A stretch of 64,000 nt of DNA, from positions 20,127 through 84,126 of the forward strand of contig CACYWT010000021.1 in the NCBI GenBank assembly GCA_902778175.1, given 5' to 3'. Every line of letters begins with the position of its first letter. Position 1 is the stretch's first letter. The stretch comes from an uncultured Ruminococcus sp. (lineage in GTDB: Bacteria; Bacillota; Clostridia; Oscillospirales; Acutalibacteraceae). Positions 56,183 through 64,000 of the stretch are shown piece after piece. The notes under the pieces were generated by a model. The model saw nothing but the letters and a program-made list of their open reading frames with translations. It did not search any database and had not been told where the DNA came from. Made by a program: the position numbers and the translations under genes.

Positions 56183-57841
56183 TTGAAAAAGATAGTAAAG
56201 TTTCTTTCAGTATTAGCCGGCGCAGCAGTAATAGCGCCGATATGTGCAGCAATTCCTTCAGATAATAATGCAAGTGCCGTAACATTAAATACACTTAACG
56301 GCAGTGATATGTTTTTTAAGCAGCAGGGTCATTACACTTGTACTCTCTGCGCAAATGCAATGCTTCTCAGAAGAACAACAAGAATCCTCGGCGGTGACTG
56401 GCAGTCAGTAACGGAAAGTAGCTGCCGCGGCAGCATATGGTACGGCGAAGGTATGGCTTTCACCTACACATATAACGGTATCCATGTTGATAACGAGCGT
56501 ATATACGGTCCGTCTGCAAACACACTCCGGGAGCTTCTTGCAAAGCACCCGGAGGGCATTGTGGCTTATGACTATGATTATCCCCATGCTATTCTTCTCA
56601 CGGATTATACAAACGGAAAATTCTATTGTGCCGATCCTGCGAATAATACTCCGTCGGGACGTATCGAAGTTACCCAGTCACTTATTGACGTGAACGGCAT
56701 AGAGGATTACTGGTATGTTACGAATGATCTTCCGGCGCTCGACGGAGAATATAAAATAAACAACAAATCAACTGTCAGCGCTCAGAAGATCGCAGTCGGA
56801 AACAAGATTACACTGACCGGCGCTGCTGACGGCGGCAAAGGCAGTTACAGCTACAGCTACTATTATAAAGACAGCAACGGCGACTGGAAAAAATTCGCGT
56901 CCGGAGGATCCGCTGATTATTCGCCCGATAAGGAAGGCAAATGGTATTTCAAGGCTGAGGCTTCTGACAGCGCAGGCGTATATGCGTCAAAGGAATTTAC
57001 CGTAAATGTCAATAAGCAGCCTTCACTTACCGCAAGTGTTGAAAAAAGCAGCATAAATTACGGTGAAGATATCAATATCAGATTCCTCGCTTCCAATGGA
57101 GCAGGCTGTTTCAGATATGAGGTAGATGCTGTCAAGCCGAGCGGCGCAGTTGTAAACCTTCGCAAGAATTTCCAGTATTCAGGCTTTACCTACCATCCGT
57201 GGGAGGTAGGCACATATAAGCTCAATATCCGTGTAAAGGATATCATGGGCAATACTGCCAGCGAATCTGTCAGCTTTGAAGTCAAGGCAGGTCCGCTTGA
57301 GAACAGATCGGTCGCTGACAAGACAGAGCTTGTCTACGGAGAAAATGTCAATTTCAAGGGCGCTGCTTCAGGCGGTTCAGGCGGATATCAGTATAAATAC
57401 ACCGCAGTAAAGCCTAACGGAAAGACAGTAGTTCTCAGAAAATACAATACCTCTTCCGCATACAGTTATCATCCATGGGAAGAGGGTACATATACAGTTA
57501 CCGTCAGTGTCAGGGACAGCGCAGGAAAGGTAACAAAAAAGGATATAAGCTTTACGGTGAAAACAAATCCACTGACGAACAGGACGAGCGTAAGCGCGGA
57601 AAAAATTGCCTATGGAGGGAATGTTACTCTTACAAGCTCGGCAGAAGGCGGTACAGGAGGATATGAATACAAATATTATGCAGTAAAGCCGTGCGGCGCC
57701 AGAGTTAATCTGAAAAAATACAGCAGTATCGGTACATATACATATCATCCGTGGGAGAAGGGCGTTTACACGATCGAGTCTGTTGCCAAAGACAGCAGAG
57801 GAAAGACGGTTTCTTCGTTCCTGACCTTTACAGTTGTATGA
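56183..57841 (+). CDS. Secreted C39-like cysteine peptidase with Ig-like repeats
   Basis: A 552-residue exported protein starting at TTG 56183 with GGAGG eight bases upstream. A signal peptide spans about 1-32. The catalytic domain (about 40-185) has the C39/papain-like arrangement: Gln48, nucleophile Cys53 (HYTCTLCANAM), His135 (DYPHAILLTDY) and Asp151 (YCADP). Four beta repeats of about 90 residues follow, each ending with a conserved YHPWE(E/K)G-type turn in the last three. The repeats are related to those of the CAP-like protein on the other side of the spoIIIA operon. The target is unknown; peptide cleavage or cell-wall processing is inferred. Confidence 0.8.
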   Translation: MKKIVKFLSVLAGAAVIAPICAAIPSDNNASAVTLNTLNGSDMFFKQQGHYTCTLCANAMLLRRTTRILGGDWQSVTESSCRGSIWYGEGMAFTYTYNGIHVDNERIYGPSANTLRELLAKHPEGIVAYDYDYPHAILLTDYTNGKFYCADPANNTPSGRIEVTQSLIDVNGIEDYWYVTNDLPALDGEYKINNKSTVSAQKIAVGNKITLTGAADGGKGSYSYSYYYKDSNGDWKKFASGGSADYSPDKEGKWYFKAEASDSAGVYASKEFTVNVNKQPSLTASVEKSSINYGEDINIRFLASNGAGCFRYEVDAVKPSGAVVNLRKNFQYSGFTYHPWEVGTYKLNIRVKDIMGNTASESVSFEVKAGPLENRSVADKTELVYGENVNFKGAASGGSGGYQYKYTAVKPNGKTVVLRKYNTSSAYSYHPWEEGTYTVTVSVRDSAGKVTKKDISFTVKTNPLTNRTSVSAEKIAYGGNVTLTSSAEGGTGGYEYKYYAVKPCGARVNLKKYSSIGTYTYHPWEKGVYTIESVAKDSRGKTVSSFLTFTVV

Positions 57842-57864
57842 TCGCTGACCGAGCAGTAAAAAAA

Positions 57865-57907
57865 GCAGTTGCATTGTAGTTTTATAATGCAGCTGCTCTC
57901 TTTTTTT
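57865..57907 (+). terminator. Rho-independent terminator after the C39-like gene
   Basis: GCAGTTGCATT pairs with AATGCAGCTGC, followed by TCTCTTTTTTT. Confidence 0.88.
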
Positions 57908-57918
57908 ATTCTGTTGAT

Positions 57919-58230
57919 TCAGATAAGTTGCCCTGTAAGGATCCCGTTTACTGCATCGTCGGGATCGCCGTAGATCCCGCTGCAGCAGATTATCCCGTCC
58001 TCGGAAAGAAGCTCGTCAGTTTCCGCTCCTATTCTTCCGCAGATAACGGTATCTGCATCCATAAGTCCGAGCATATCGACCTTGTCCTGAACAGATCCGT
58101 TCATCGTGCCGACTATCTCCGAGCATATCACGCGGTCGTTTTCCGTATCATATACCTTGAAATGCCTGCATTCTTCAAAGCTTCCGCAGATCAGATCTGA
58201 TCCTATATCAACCGTAACTGCTATTTTCAT
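57919..58230 (-). CDS. NifX/NifB-type Fe-Mo cluster-binding domain protein
   Basis: A 103-residue stand-alone domain of the dinitrogenase iron-molybdenum cofactor-binding superfamily. FGSFEECRHFKVYD, MDADTVICGRIGAE and the final AVNGILTGQL-like helix fit the family. No nif gene is nearby, so it is not a nitrogen-fixation protein as such; orphan relatives are thought to bind metal clusters. It ends 14 bases before the peptide-binding lipoprotein gene in the same direction (read on the minus strand it lies downstream of it), so they may be co-transcribed. Confidence 0.82.
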   Translation of the reverse strand: MKIAVTVDIGSDLICGSFEECRHFKVYDTENDRVICSEIVGTMNGSVQDKVDMLGLMDADTVICGRIGAETDELLSEDGIICCSGIYGDPDDAVNGILTGQLI

Positions 58231-58244
58231 AATTTCACTTCCGT

Positions 58245-59849
58245 TTATTCAACCGTTTTTGTTGCGCCGGAGAAATCTGCCTCAGCGCCGAATGAATGGA
58301 ATATAATACCCGTTACGTTTGAGGCGCTCGCATAATAGCGGTTTTCAGTATAAAGAGGATAGAATATCCCGTTGTCGATAAGATGCTGCTCTGCTTCCTT
58401 AGTTGCTGTGATATCAGCGGAGGACTGATTTTTGCGTATATTTCCGACAAGTTTGTCATATTCTTCGGAGGAATAATTCGCAACATTGTATTTTGCGGAG
58501 GATTCAAACAGCTCCAGTGTGCTGAGAGGAGTGTTTCCTTCAATTGTAAGCGGAGCAATCACTGCCTCATATCTTCCGCTTTCGATCCTGTCCTTTAACT
58601 CGGATACAGGAACGGGCTTTTTATTGAAATATCCTCCGGTGAGGTTGTTCCAGTTTTCGATTATGTTGTTTACATAGCTTTGCGTATGTTCATCATCGGT
58701 GCAGAGAATGGTAATATTTGTAACTGCATCTGCATTGACAGCTTTCATTCCCTTTGCAAGCAAGACCTCCGGTTTTTCTTTTCCTGAAAAAGTAAGAGTT
58801 CCTGCCTTACTGCGGTAGCTTGAGTCCCCGACTGATGCACTGTCAGGAATGATGCTTTCAGTCATGGTGCAGTGCTCCGGCAGACTGCTGAGTATTTTTT
58901 TTCTGTCGAGGGAAGCGAGTAGTCCGCAGCGGATATCCCTGCTGCTGAGCAGCTCGTCCTTAGTATTGAATGAAATACCCCATTCGGTATCTCCGAAGCT
59001 TGTAAGATGAAATCCGGCTTTTTCCGCACGATGCATATCGGCGTTGGTAATAGCTCCGCAGTCGATATCTCCGTTTTCAATTGCGGCGCAGATATCGGGA
59101 TAAGCTTTGCCGATGGTGATATTCACTCCTGCCGGAACAGGCTTGCTCTGACCGACATATTCTTTATTGTTCCGCAGATAGATGTATTCGTCGTGTGACC
59201 AGCCATTTTCACGGATATAGAATGTTCCGTTGCACAGGATCTTGTCGCTGTCCCTGCCGTACTGACCGGAGGTCTTTTCAAAAAATTCCTTATTGCAGGG
59301 CATTGCCGGCGGAGTCGCAAGAAGCTGCAGAAAATCCGCGTCCGGATATTCAAGCTGAAAAACAACGGTTTTATCATCTGTAGCAAATACTCCGAGAGTA
59401 TCAGTATCCGCCTTGCCCGAATTGATCTTTTCGGCGTTTTTGATGCAGAAAAGCGTATGAGCTGTCGGAGAAGAGGTCTGCGCCTGTATCGAACGGGTTA
59501 TCCCGTATGCGAAATCTCCAGCTTTCAGTTCTGTCCCGTCATTCCATTTGAGACCTTTTCTCAGGTGGAACGTATACATCAGGTTGTCAGCGCTGATATC
59601 CCAGCTTTCTGCTGCGCCTTTTATTATGGAATTGTTTTCTCCGATCCGCACAAGTCCCTCAAATATATTCATGATAACCAGCCTTGCGCCGGAATCATTG
59701 GCTATCTGGGGATCAAGTGTGACAGGCTCGCTGTCAATATTATAATAAATCAGCTGATCCTCCGGACCTTCGGGTTCCTTGCCGCAAGCACAAAGCATAA
59801 GACAAAGTACAGCCATGAAAAGCCCGAGGATTCTTTTTGTGTATTTCAA
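58245..59849 (-). CDS. Peptide/nickel ABC transporter substrate-binding lipoprotein
   Basis: A 534-residue extracytoplasmic solute-binding protein of family 5 (OppA/DppA type). The signal peptide ends in the lipobox LCAC. The family block DNLMYTFHLRKGLKWNDGTELKAGDF is seen as YTFHLRKGLKWNDGT near residue 75. SBP_5 fold continues to the C-terminus. I start at TTG 59849 because GGGAGA lies eight bases upstream; the in-frame ATG at 59864 lies before that site. No permease or ATPase gene is adjacent, so it is an orphan receptor. Confidence 0.88.
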   Translation of the reverse strand: MKYTKRILGLFMAVLCLMLCACGKEPEGPEDQLIYYNIDSEPVTLDPQIANDSGARLVIMNIFEGLVRIGENNSIIKGAAESWDISADNLMYTFHLRKGLKWNDGTELKAGDFAYGITRSIQAQTSSPTAHTLFCIKNAEKINSGKADTDTLGVFATDDKTVVFQLEYPDADFLQLLATPPAMPCNKEFFEKTSGQYGRDSDKILCNGTFYIRENGWSHDEYIYLRNNKEYVGQSKPVPAGVNITIGKAYPDICAAIENGDIDCGAITNADMHRAEKAGFHLTSFGDTEWGISFNTKDELLSSRDIRCGLLASLDRKKILSSLPEHCTMTESIIPDSASVGDSSYRSKAGTLTFSGKEKPEVLLAKGMKAVNADAVTNITILCTDDEHTQSYVNNIIENWNNLTGGYFNKKPVPVSELKDRIESGRYEAVIAPLTIEGNTPLSTLELFESSAKYNVANYSSEEYDKLVGNIRKNQSSADITATKEAEQHLIDNGIFYPLYTENRYYASASNVTGIIFHSFGAEADFSGATKTVE

Positions 59850-60235
59850 TGTTCCATCTCCCATTAAGACGATATGATATATTGTTAAGGAGCCACTGAA
59901 TAAATCACGCATGACGGCTTGGTACCTGCAGGATTGCGGCGCTCATCTGATACGATCTGGCTATGCAATACAGGCACCGGATTTGATCAGTGCTTATTTA
60001 ATGATAAGGTTTTACGCAGTCAAAGTCAACAACAAAACTGATACCATTATGTTACAACTTAGTTTTTCATATATTATGACAGAAAATAAAATGTATACGG
60101 ATAATATTGTTCCTAAAAAAATGCAGAAAATTATAAAATACTGTTTAAATTTAATAAAATATGTGTTACAATAATAAATTGTAGGAGGGAGTCTGAGAAA
60201 AGAAGATTCCCGTAAAAAACAGAGGGGGCTTTTTT
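59850..60235. other. Intergenic region with possible small inverted-repeat element
   Basis: The 386 bases hold the divergent promoters of the lipoprotein and the cytidylate-kinase-like gene. CACTGAATAAATC (59894-59906) and GATTTGATCAGTG (59980-59992) are imperfect inverted repeats bounding about 99 bases, and may be a small non-autonomous element. The remainder is AT-rich, with no gene I can support. Confidence 0.45.
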
Positions 60236-60850
60236 ATGGTAATCACCATTGCAAGACAGTTCGGCAGCGGAGGACGAAAGATAGGTTATGAGCTTGCCGA
60301 GAAACTCGGTATAGCTTATTATGATAAAAATCTGCTTACGCTTGTCGCGCAGGAAAGCGGTATGGATCCGGATGTTATTGACGGTATAGATGAGAAAGCT
60401 ACCAGCAGCCTGCTGTATTCTCTTTCTATTGGCGCAGCCGCTACATTCGACAATACATTCCGCATAGAACCCCAGCTTCCGATGAACGACAGATTATTTC
60501 TCGCACAGCATGACGTTATCAGGAATATTTCCCATGATCCCTGTGTTATCGTAGGACGCTGCGCAGATTATATTCTCAAAGACAGGGAAGATCTTGTAAG
60601 ATTATTCATCTATGCCGATATAAATAAGCGTGTGGAATACGCCGTCAGGGAATATGACGTAAATCCGCAGAAGGCTCATTCTGTTGTGACGAAGACCGAT
60701 AAGACAAGAGCTAATTATTATAATTATTATTCTACCCGCAAATGGGGCGATCCTGCCAATTATGATCTGTGCATAAACAGCAGCAGTCTTGGTATTGAAG
60801 GAAGCGTTGACCTTGTAGAATACTATCTGAAGCTTAAAGGTATGATCTGA
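60236..60850 (+). CDS. Cytidylate kinase-like family protein
   Basis: A 204-residue P-loop protein. The N-terminus ITIARQFGSGGRKIGYELAEKLG holds a modified P-loop (GSGGRKIG) typical of the cytidylate-kinase-like family, and VIVGRCADYIL and the Arg-rich lid (NPQKAHSVVTKTDKTRANYY) follow. These proteins are common in gut Clostridia; their substrate is not established. The ribosome binding site is GAGGGGG. The lipoprotein gene follows three bases after the stop. Confidence 0.88.
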   Translation: MVITIARQFGSGGRKIGYELAEKLGIAYYDKNLLTLVAQESGMDPDVIDGIDEKATSSLLYSLSIGAAATFDNTFRIEPQLPMNDRLFLAQHDVIRNISHDPCVIVGRCADYILKDREDLVRLFIYADINKRVEYAVREYDVNPQKAHSVVTKTDKTRANYYNYYSTRKWGDPANYDLCINSSSLGIEGSVDLVEYYLKLKGMI

Positions 60851-60853
60851 TAA

Positions 60854-61351
60854 ATGAAGCAATATTTGAAAACTGCCGTCATATGCATTGTGATTCTGTG
60901 TACGGCGGCTGTCTTTTGCGCCTGTAATAAACAGGAAGAGGAATCCGCTGTGCCTGTTGTCAGCTATACAAGCGGCAGCGATGAGTTGAATGATGAACTG
61001 AAGGATATTGCCGCTCAGTATTTTTCCGCGGTGACAAAACAGGATCATATGAATGTTGCAAGGATCTCAACAGAGGATTTTGAATATAACTATAATGAAA
61101 CGGCATTTCTTGATTATGCAAGGACTGTTGAGCATTTTGAGCTTGGCAATGTAGATATGTCCCGTCTTGTTGTTGAAGATGATATCTTTACCGTCCCTGT
61201 GAACTGCGTCCTGACAATAAATGATGAAAATACGGACGAAAACGGAAATGATCAGGAAACAGGAGAACATGAATTCTGCTACATCTTTTCGTTTAAAAAG
61301 ACCGGAGAAGGATATAAGATCAATTCAATAACCGAGAGCGCATTCGGATAA
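60854..61351 (+). CDS. Small lipoprotein of unknown function
   Basis: A 165-residue exported lipoprotein with the lipobox FCAC near residue 22. The mature part of about 140 residues resembles the small NTF2-like/DUF4878-type scaffold: a helical start (DELKDIAAQYFSAV) followed by beta strands. No catalytic residues stand out. It follows the cytidylate-kinase-like gene by three bases, in the same operon. Confidence 0.75.
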   Translation: MKQYLKTAVICIVILCTAAVFCACNKQEEESAVPVVSYTSGSDELNDELKDIAAQYFSAVTKQDHMNVARISTEDFEYNYNETAFLDYARTVEHFELGNVDMSRLVVEDDIFTVPVNCVLTINDENTDENGNDQETGEHEFCYIFSFKKTGEGYKINSITESAFG

Positions 61352-61368
61352 GCAAAGGAGATGGCACT

Positions 61369-61623
61369 ATGAAAAACTATAAATATCTCGGAAAATCAAA
61401 CGGAAAGAAATTCTGCATCGAGGGAGTTGATGTTTTTTCGCATAAATGGAAAACACTCGGAGAATGTGATATCGTTCTTGAACCTGATACGAAAAAGCCT
61501 TTCAGCTTTTCTATGTATGAGATAGAAACCGACAGCAAAAAAGTCAATTTTCTTGCCGGAAAATTTGACGATGAATACTGGTCTTTTTTTATCGGACAAA
61601 AAGAAGACGATTACTTTTTTTAA
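61369..61623 (+). CDS. 84-residue protein of unknown function
   Basis: A small, charged, Lys/Asp/Phe-rich protein with no signal or helix. A ribosome binding site (AAAGGAG) lies ten bases before the ATG. It sits between the lipoprotein and the beta-helix acyltransferase gene with gaps of 17 and 15 bases, so it is part of the operon. I recognise no domain. Confidence 0.7.
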   Translation: MKNYKYLGKSNGKKFCIEGVDVFSHKWKTLGECDIVLEPDTKKPFSFSMYEIETDSKKVNFLAGKFDDEYWSFFIGQKEDDYFF

Positions 61624-61638
61624 TCCCGGAGGTAAACT

Positions 61639-62310
61639 ATGGATACTAAAGAACTTACAGTCGGCGCACTGCTCGATCTTACTCACACAATAGCAGCAGA
61701 GCTTTTCAGTGATAAGGAATATCCCTGGGAGGCATTGCCGGATATAGCAGATTTTATCAGAAAGCTTGGACCGCAGCTCCCGGCAGATGAATATGATCAG
61801 AAAGGCGAAGATATATGGGTCGCAAAATCTGCTGAGGTCATGCCCTCGGCATATCTGAAAGGCCCGCTCATTATTTGCCCCGGAGCAGAAATACGTCACT
61901 GTGCCTTTATCCGCGGCAGCGCAATAATCGGAAAAGGCAGTGTTATCGGTAATTCCAGCGAGCTGAAAAACTGTGTTATCTTTGATAATGCACAGGTCCC
62001 GCATTACAATTATATCGGTGATTCGATACTCGGCTACCGCTCACATCTCGGTGCAGGCGCAAAGACATCGAATCTTAAATCCGACAAGACAAATATCAGC
62101 GTCCGCGCTGAGGACGAGATCATCAATACCGAAATGAAAAAATTCGGCGCGATAGTCGGAGATTATGTTGAGGTTGGCTGTAATGCCATTCTTAACCCCG
62201 GTACTGTTATCGGCAGAAATACGACGATCTATCCTCTGTCTATGGTGCGCGGTTATGTTTCCCATGACAGCATCTATAAAAAACAGGGAGAAATTGCCGA
62301 GAAAATCTAA
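61639..62310 (+). CDS. Left-handed beta-helix acyltransferase-like protein
   Basis: A 223-residue protein. From about residue 65 onward it shows hexapeptide repeats ([LIV]-G-x-x-x-x) of a left-handed beta-helix, as in the C-terminal half of GlmU: IIGKGSVIGNSS, YIGDSILGYRSHLGAGAKTSNLK, NAILNPGTVIGRNTTI. No pyrophosphorylase domain is attached, only an N-terminal helical segment. The NLK and Asn/Lys-rich loop resembles sugar-nucleotide acetyltransferases. The substrate is unknown. Confidence 0.85.
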   Translation: MDTKELTVGALLDLTHTIAAELFSDKEYPWEALPDIADFIRKLGPQLPADEYDQKGEDIWVAKSAEVMPSAYLKGPLIICPGAEIRHCAFIRGSAIIGKGSVIGNSSELKNCVIFDNAQVPHYNYIGDSILGYRSHLGAGAKTSNLKSDKTNISVRAEDEIINTEMKKFGAIVGDYVEVGCNAILNPGTVIGRNTTIYPLSMVRGYVSHDSIYKKQGEIAEKI

Positions 62311-62359
62311 AACAATGCTGTACAAAGACCGTCTGTCGGCTTTGAACGGAGCAAAATCA

Positions 62360-62381
62360 GCCGCCCGTTGGGCGGCTTTTT
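62360..62381 (+). terminator. Rho-independent terminator of the 60-62 kb operon
   Basis: GCCGCCC pairs with GGGCGGC around GTT, followed by TTTTT. Confidence 0.92.
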
Positions 62382-62523
62382 GTGAGCCTGAAATTTATAT
62401 AAAAACTATATAATTTGTAGTTAAAAATATACATATTCAACAAAAAACAATTTCCTGTTTTTTGTTGGGCTTAATTTGTAGACAAAAATCGAAAAATCTG
62501 CTATTATAATAAATTGAAATAAA

Positions 62524-62582
62524 GGCAACACGGCACAAAAACGGGCAGCGCATCTGCAATACTATCTTTGTGCGGTATCGCC
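62524..62582 (+). repeat. Small inverted-repeat element (59 bp)
   Basis: GGCAACACGGCACAAA at the left and TTTGTGCGGTATCGCC at the right are near-perfect inverted arms around 27 bases. A matching single arm occurs at 10826. The whole can fold as one hairpin. It lies just before the glutamine-synthetase-like gene and may affect its leader. Confidence 0.65.
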
Positions 62583-62611
62583 TGAAATGAAAAAACAAGG
62601 GAGAGGTGACT

Positions 62612-63790
62612 GTGAAATATACTGTAAAGGAAGTTTTGCAGTTTATCGAGGGCAATGATGTCAGGTTTGTCAGACTTGTTTTTTTCGATATTTCCGGAAG
62701 AAGAAAAAATCTTCTTATCATGGCAAGCGAACTTAAATCAGCATTTGAAAAGGGTGTACCTATTCCTGCAAGCGCAGTTTGCGTCGACGCTCGTGACTTC
62801 GGAGAGCTTTTGCTTGTTCCGGAACCGGATACTCTCAGGCTGCAAAACCGTCAGCTGAATCAGGGCGCAGTGGTAAGTCTGATTTGCTCGATCCGCAGGT
62901 GCGACGGGAAATTTTTCGAGGGCGATGTGCGCAGACTGCTCAGACAGACTGCGGAGAAGATACACTCATCAGGTCTTGGAGTATATTTTTCTATATCCGC
63001 TGATTTCACGCTTATACGGACGGACAGCGAGGGTGACCCGACAGGGATACCCGATGACTGCGCAGGATATTATGCTACATATCCTGATGACCGCGGAGAA
63101 AGCGTGATACGCCGTATATGTCTTTCACTTGAGGGTGCAGATATAGTTCCGCTTTCCTGCTGCCATGCAAAGGGGAAAGGTCAGCATACGGTCGAACTGA
63201 AATATACCGAGGCGATGAAGGCGGCGGACGATTATCAGATATTCAGAGCTGCTGCAATGACGTGCGCGGCAGAATCAGGGCTTTATGCATCGTTTGAGCC
63301 ATGTCCGCTGAACGACAGTCAGGAGAACAGACTGAAAATCAGTATCGCACTGCGCGAAGCAGGAGAAAACCTGTTTACCGACAGGGGGCAGGGAATAAGC
63401 AAAAGGGGAGAGAGCTTTATTGCCGGTATTCTCAGATATATCCATGAAACGGCAGTATTTTTTACAAAACGATCCTGTGGGAAGAAACAGTCCATGTCGG
63501 TCGGTTTTCCCGGAGATGATTCCGTTTTGCATATGGCGATGCCCGGCAGCGCAAGGGCAAGGTTAGAGTTTCTTTTTGCCGATACGGATTGTAATATATT
63601 TCCGGCGCTGACGCTGATACTTAATGCAGGGCTTGAGGGCATAGAGAAGGAATACAAGCTGCCTGATGCTGACGATAAGAAAGAATATCCGGAGCTTACG
63701 GATATGGTGAAGGCTGCCTGTGAGAGTGATTTTGTCCGCAGATACATACCGGAGGAGATACTCTCGTATTATGAGGGAGCAAATGATTGA
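62612..63790 (+). CDS. Glutamine synthetase-like protein lacking catalytic motifs
   Basis: A 392-residue homologue of type I glutamine synthetase. The N-terminus is clearly family (KEVLQFIEGNDVRFVRLVFFDISG) and FEGDVRRLLRQTAE, YYATYPDDRGESVIRRI and GKGQHTVELKY align with the family order. The key motifs are replaced: the DGSSIEGF loop, the metal Glu pair of EPEFF (SADFT here), the NGSGMH segment (NDSQENRLK here) and the NR(S/T)xxxRIP segment. The protein is about 50 residues shorter than usual. It is therefore probably a regulator or pseudoenzyme. The GTG at 62612 follows GGGAGAGG; an earlier GTG at 62606 overlaps that site. Confidence 0.78.
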   Translation: MKYTVKEVLQFIEGNDVRFVRLVFFDISGRRKNLLIMASELKSAFEKGVPIPASAVCVDARDFGELLLVPEPDTLRLQNRQLNQGAVVSLICSIRRCDGKFFEGDVRRLLRQTAEKIHSSGLGVYFSISADFTLIRTDSEGDPTGIPDDCAGYYATYPDDRGESVIRRICLSLEGADIVPLSCCHAKGKGQHTVELKYTEAMKAADDYQIFRAAAMTCAAESGLYASFEPCPLNDSQENRLKISIALREAGENLFTDRGQGISKRGESFIAGILRYIHETAVFFTKRSCGKKQSMSVGFPGDDSVLHMAMPGSARARLEFLFADTDCNIFPALTLILNAGLEGIEKEYKLPDADDKKEYPELTDMVKAACESDFVRRYIPEEILSYYEGAND

Positions 63791-64000
63791 TAGTCGGAAT
63801 TTTCACATTCCAAAGCATATTTGTAATATGGCATAGCTTCGGAGGGATAAGGAAAGAATCAGTTTCAAAGGTATTAAAGTACAGCAGAAAAACCATATGA
63901 AATAATAACCTCACGGCGTAAGCCGTTTCGACCGGCAAAGCCGTTCTCAACGGACGCCTGAGAGAACATTTAATAAATTCTTTTATATATGCGCCTAACG
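63791..64000. other. Intergenic tail, no gene seen
   Basis: This stretch has short inverted pairs (CGGCGTAAGCCG and CGGCAAAGCCG near 63917-63945), which may be the edge of another repeat. No reading frame with a ribosome binding site is visible before the window ends. Confidence 0.5.

Noticed and set aside
57919..58230. A nitrogen-fixation gene, from the NifX-like domain.
   Set aside because: Single-domain relatives are widespread in organisms that do not fix nitrogen, and no nif gene is nearby.
59911..60174. An 87-codon frame upstream of the cytidylate-kinase-like gene.
   Set aside because: No ribosome binding site, no recognisable protein character, and it overlaps a possible inverted-repeat element and promoter region.

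Overview
The window looks like chromosomal DNA from a spore-forming clostridial Firmicute, most likely Ruminococcus or a near relative in the Oscillospiraceae. The evidence is a spoIVB-spo0A pair, a complete spoIIIAA-AH operon, gatCAB, GGAGG ribosome binding sites and moderate G+C. The genus is inferred from overall character, not from a marker comparison.

Region by region. 1-6.5 kb is one tight operon: a cut-off unknown gene, a cytochrome-b-like membrane protein, a DUF4418 protein, an FtsX-type ABC exporter, an LDH/MDH-family dehydrogenase carrying the malate-type specificity residue, and the flavoprotein and iron-sulfur subunits of fumarate reductase. Together these could run oxaloacetate to malate, and fumarate to succinate at the membrane. 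6.6-11.2 kb is an accessory, decaying region on the minus strand: a HAD hydrolase, a histidine kinase/HD-GYP gene with an internal deletion, a dCACHE sensor with a start-proximal frameshift, a zinc-ribbon protein, a hairpin repeat and a remnant membrane gene. 11.5-23.3 kb holds aspS, gatCAB, a lipoprotein hydrolase and the str operon (rpsL, rpsG, fusA, tuf).

23.6-26.6 kb holds three DUF3592-like membrane protein genes. The first is interrupted three times by copies of a modular hairpin repeat of about 105-150 bp, and a fourth copy precedes the second gene. Seven copies of the family occur in the window (10.6, 23.9, 24.3, 24.6, 24.9, 47.8 and 54.4 kb), each next to TATAAC. The coding segments between the insertions stay open and rejoin in frame if the repeats are removed. 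This is the most unusual feature here.

26.7-39 kb is housekeeping: a DJ-1 protein, 5-formyl-THF cyclo-ligase, mltG, murA, a WalJ-like protein, rlmH, tspO, tmk, metY, a DD-carboxypeptidase with an acidic insert, pgi and a small P-loop protein. 39.2-47.8 kb has a 1118-residue TPR/GGDEF protein, spo0A with an atypical receiver, spoIVB, an RpiR regulator and a flavoprotein. 48.1-57.8 kb has the spoIIIA operon flanked by two secreted multidomain proteins (CAP-like and C39-like) that share C-terminal beta repeats. 57.9-63.8 kb holds a NifX-like protein, a peptide-binding lipoprotein, a cytidylate-kinase-like protein, small proteins, a beta-helix acyltransferase-like protein and a glutamine-synthetase homologue that lacks the catalytic motifs.
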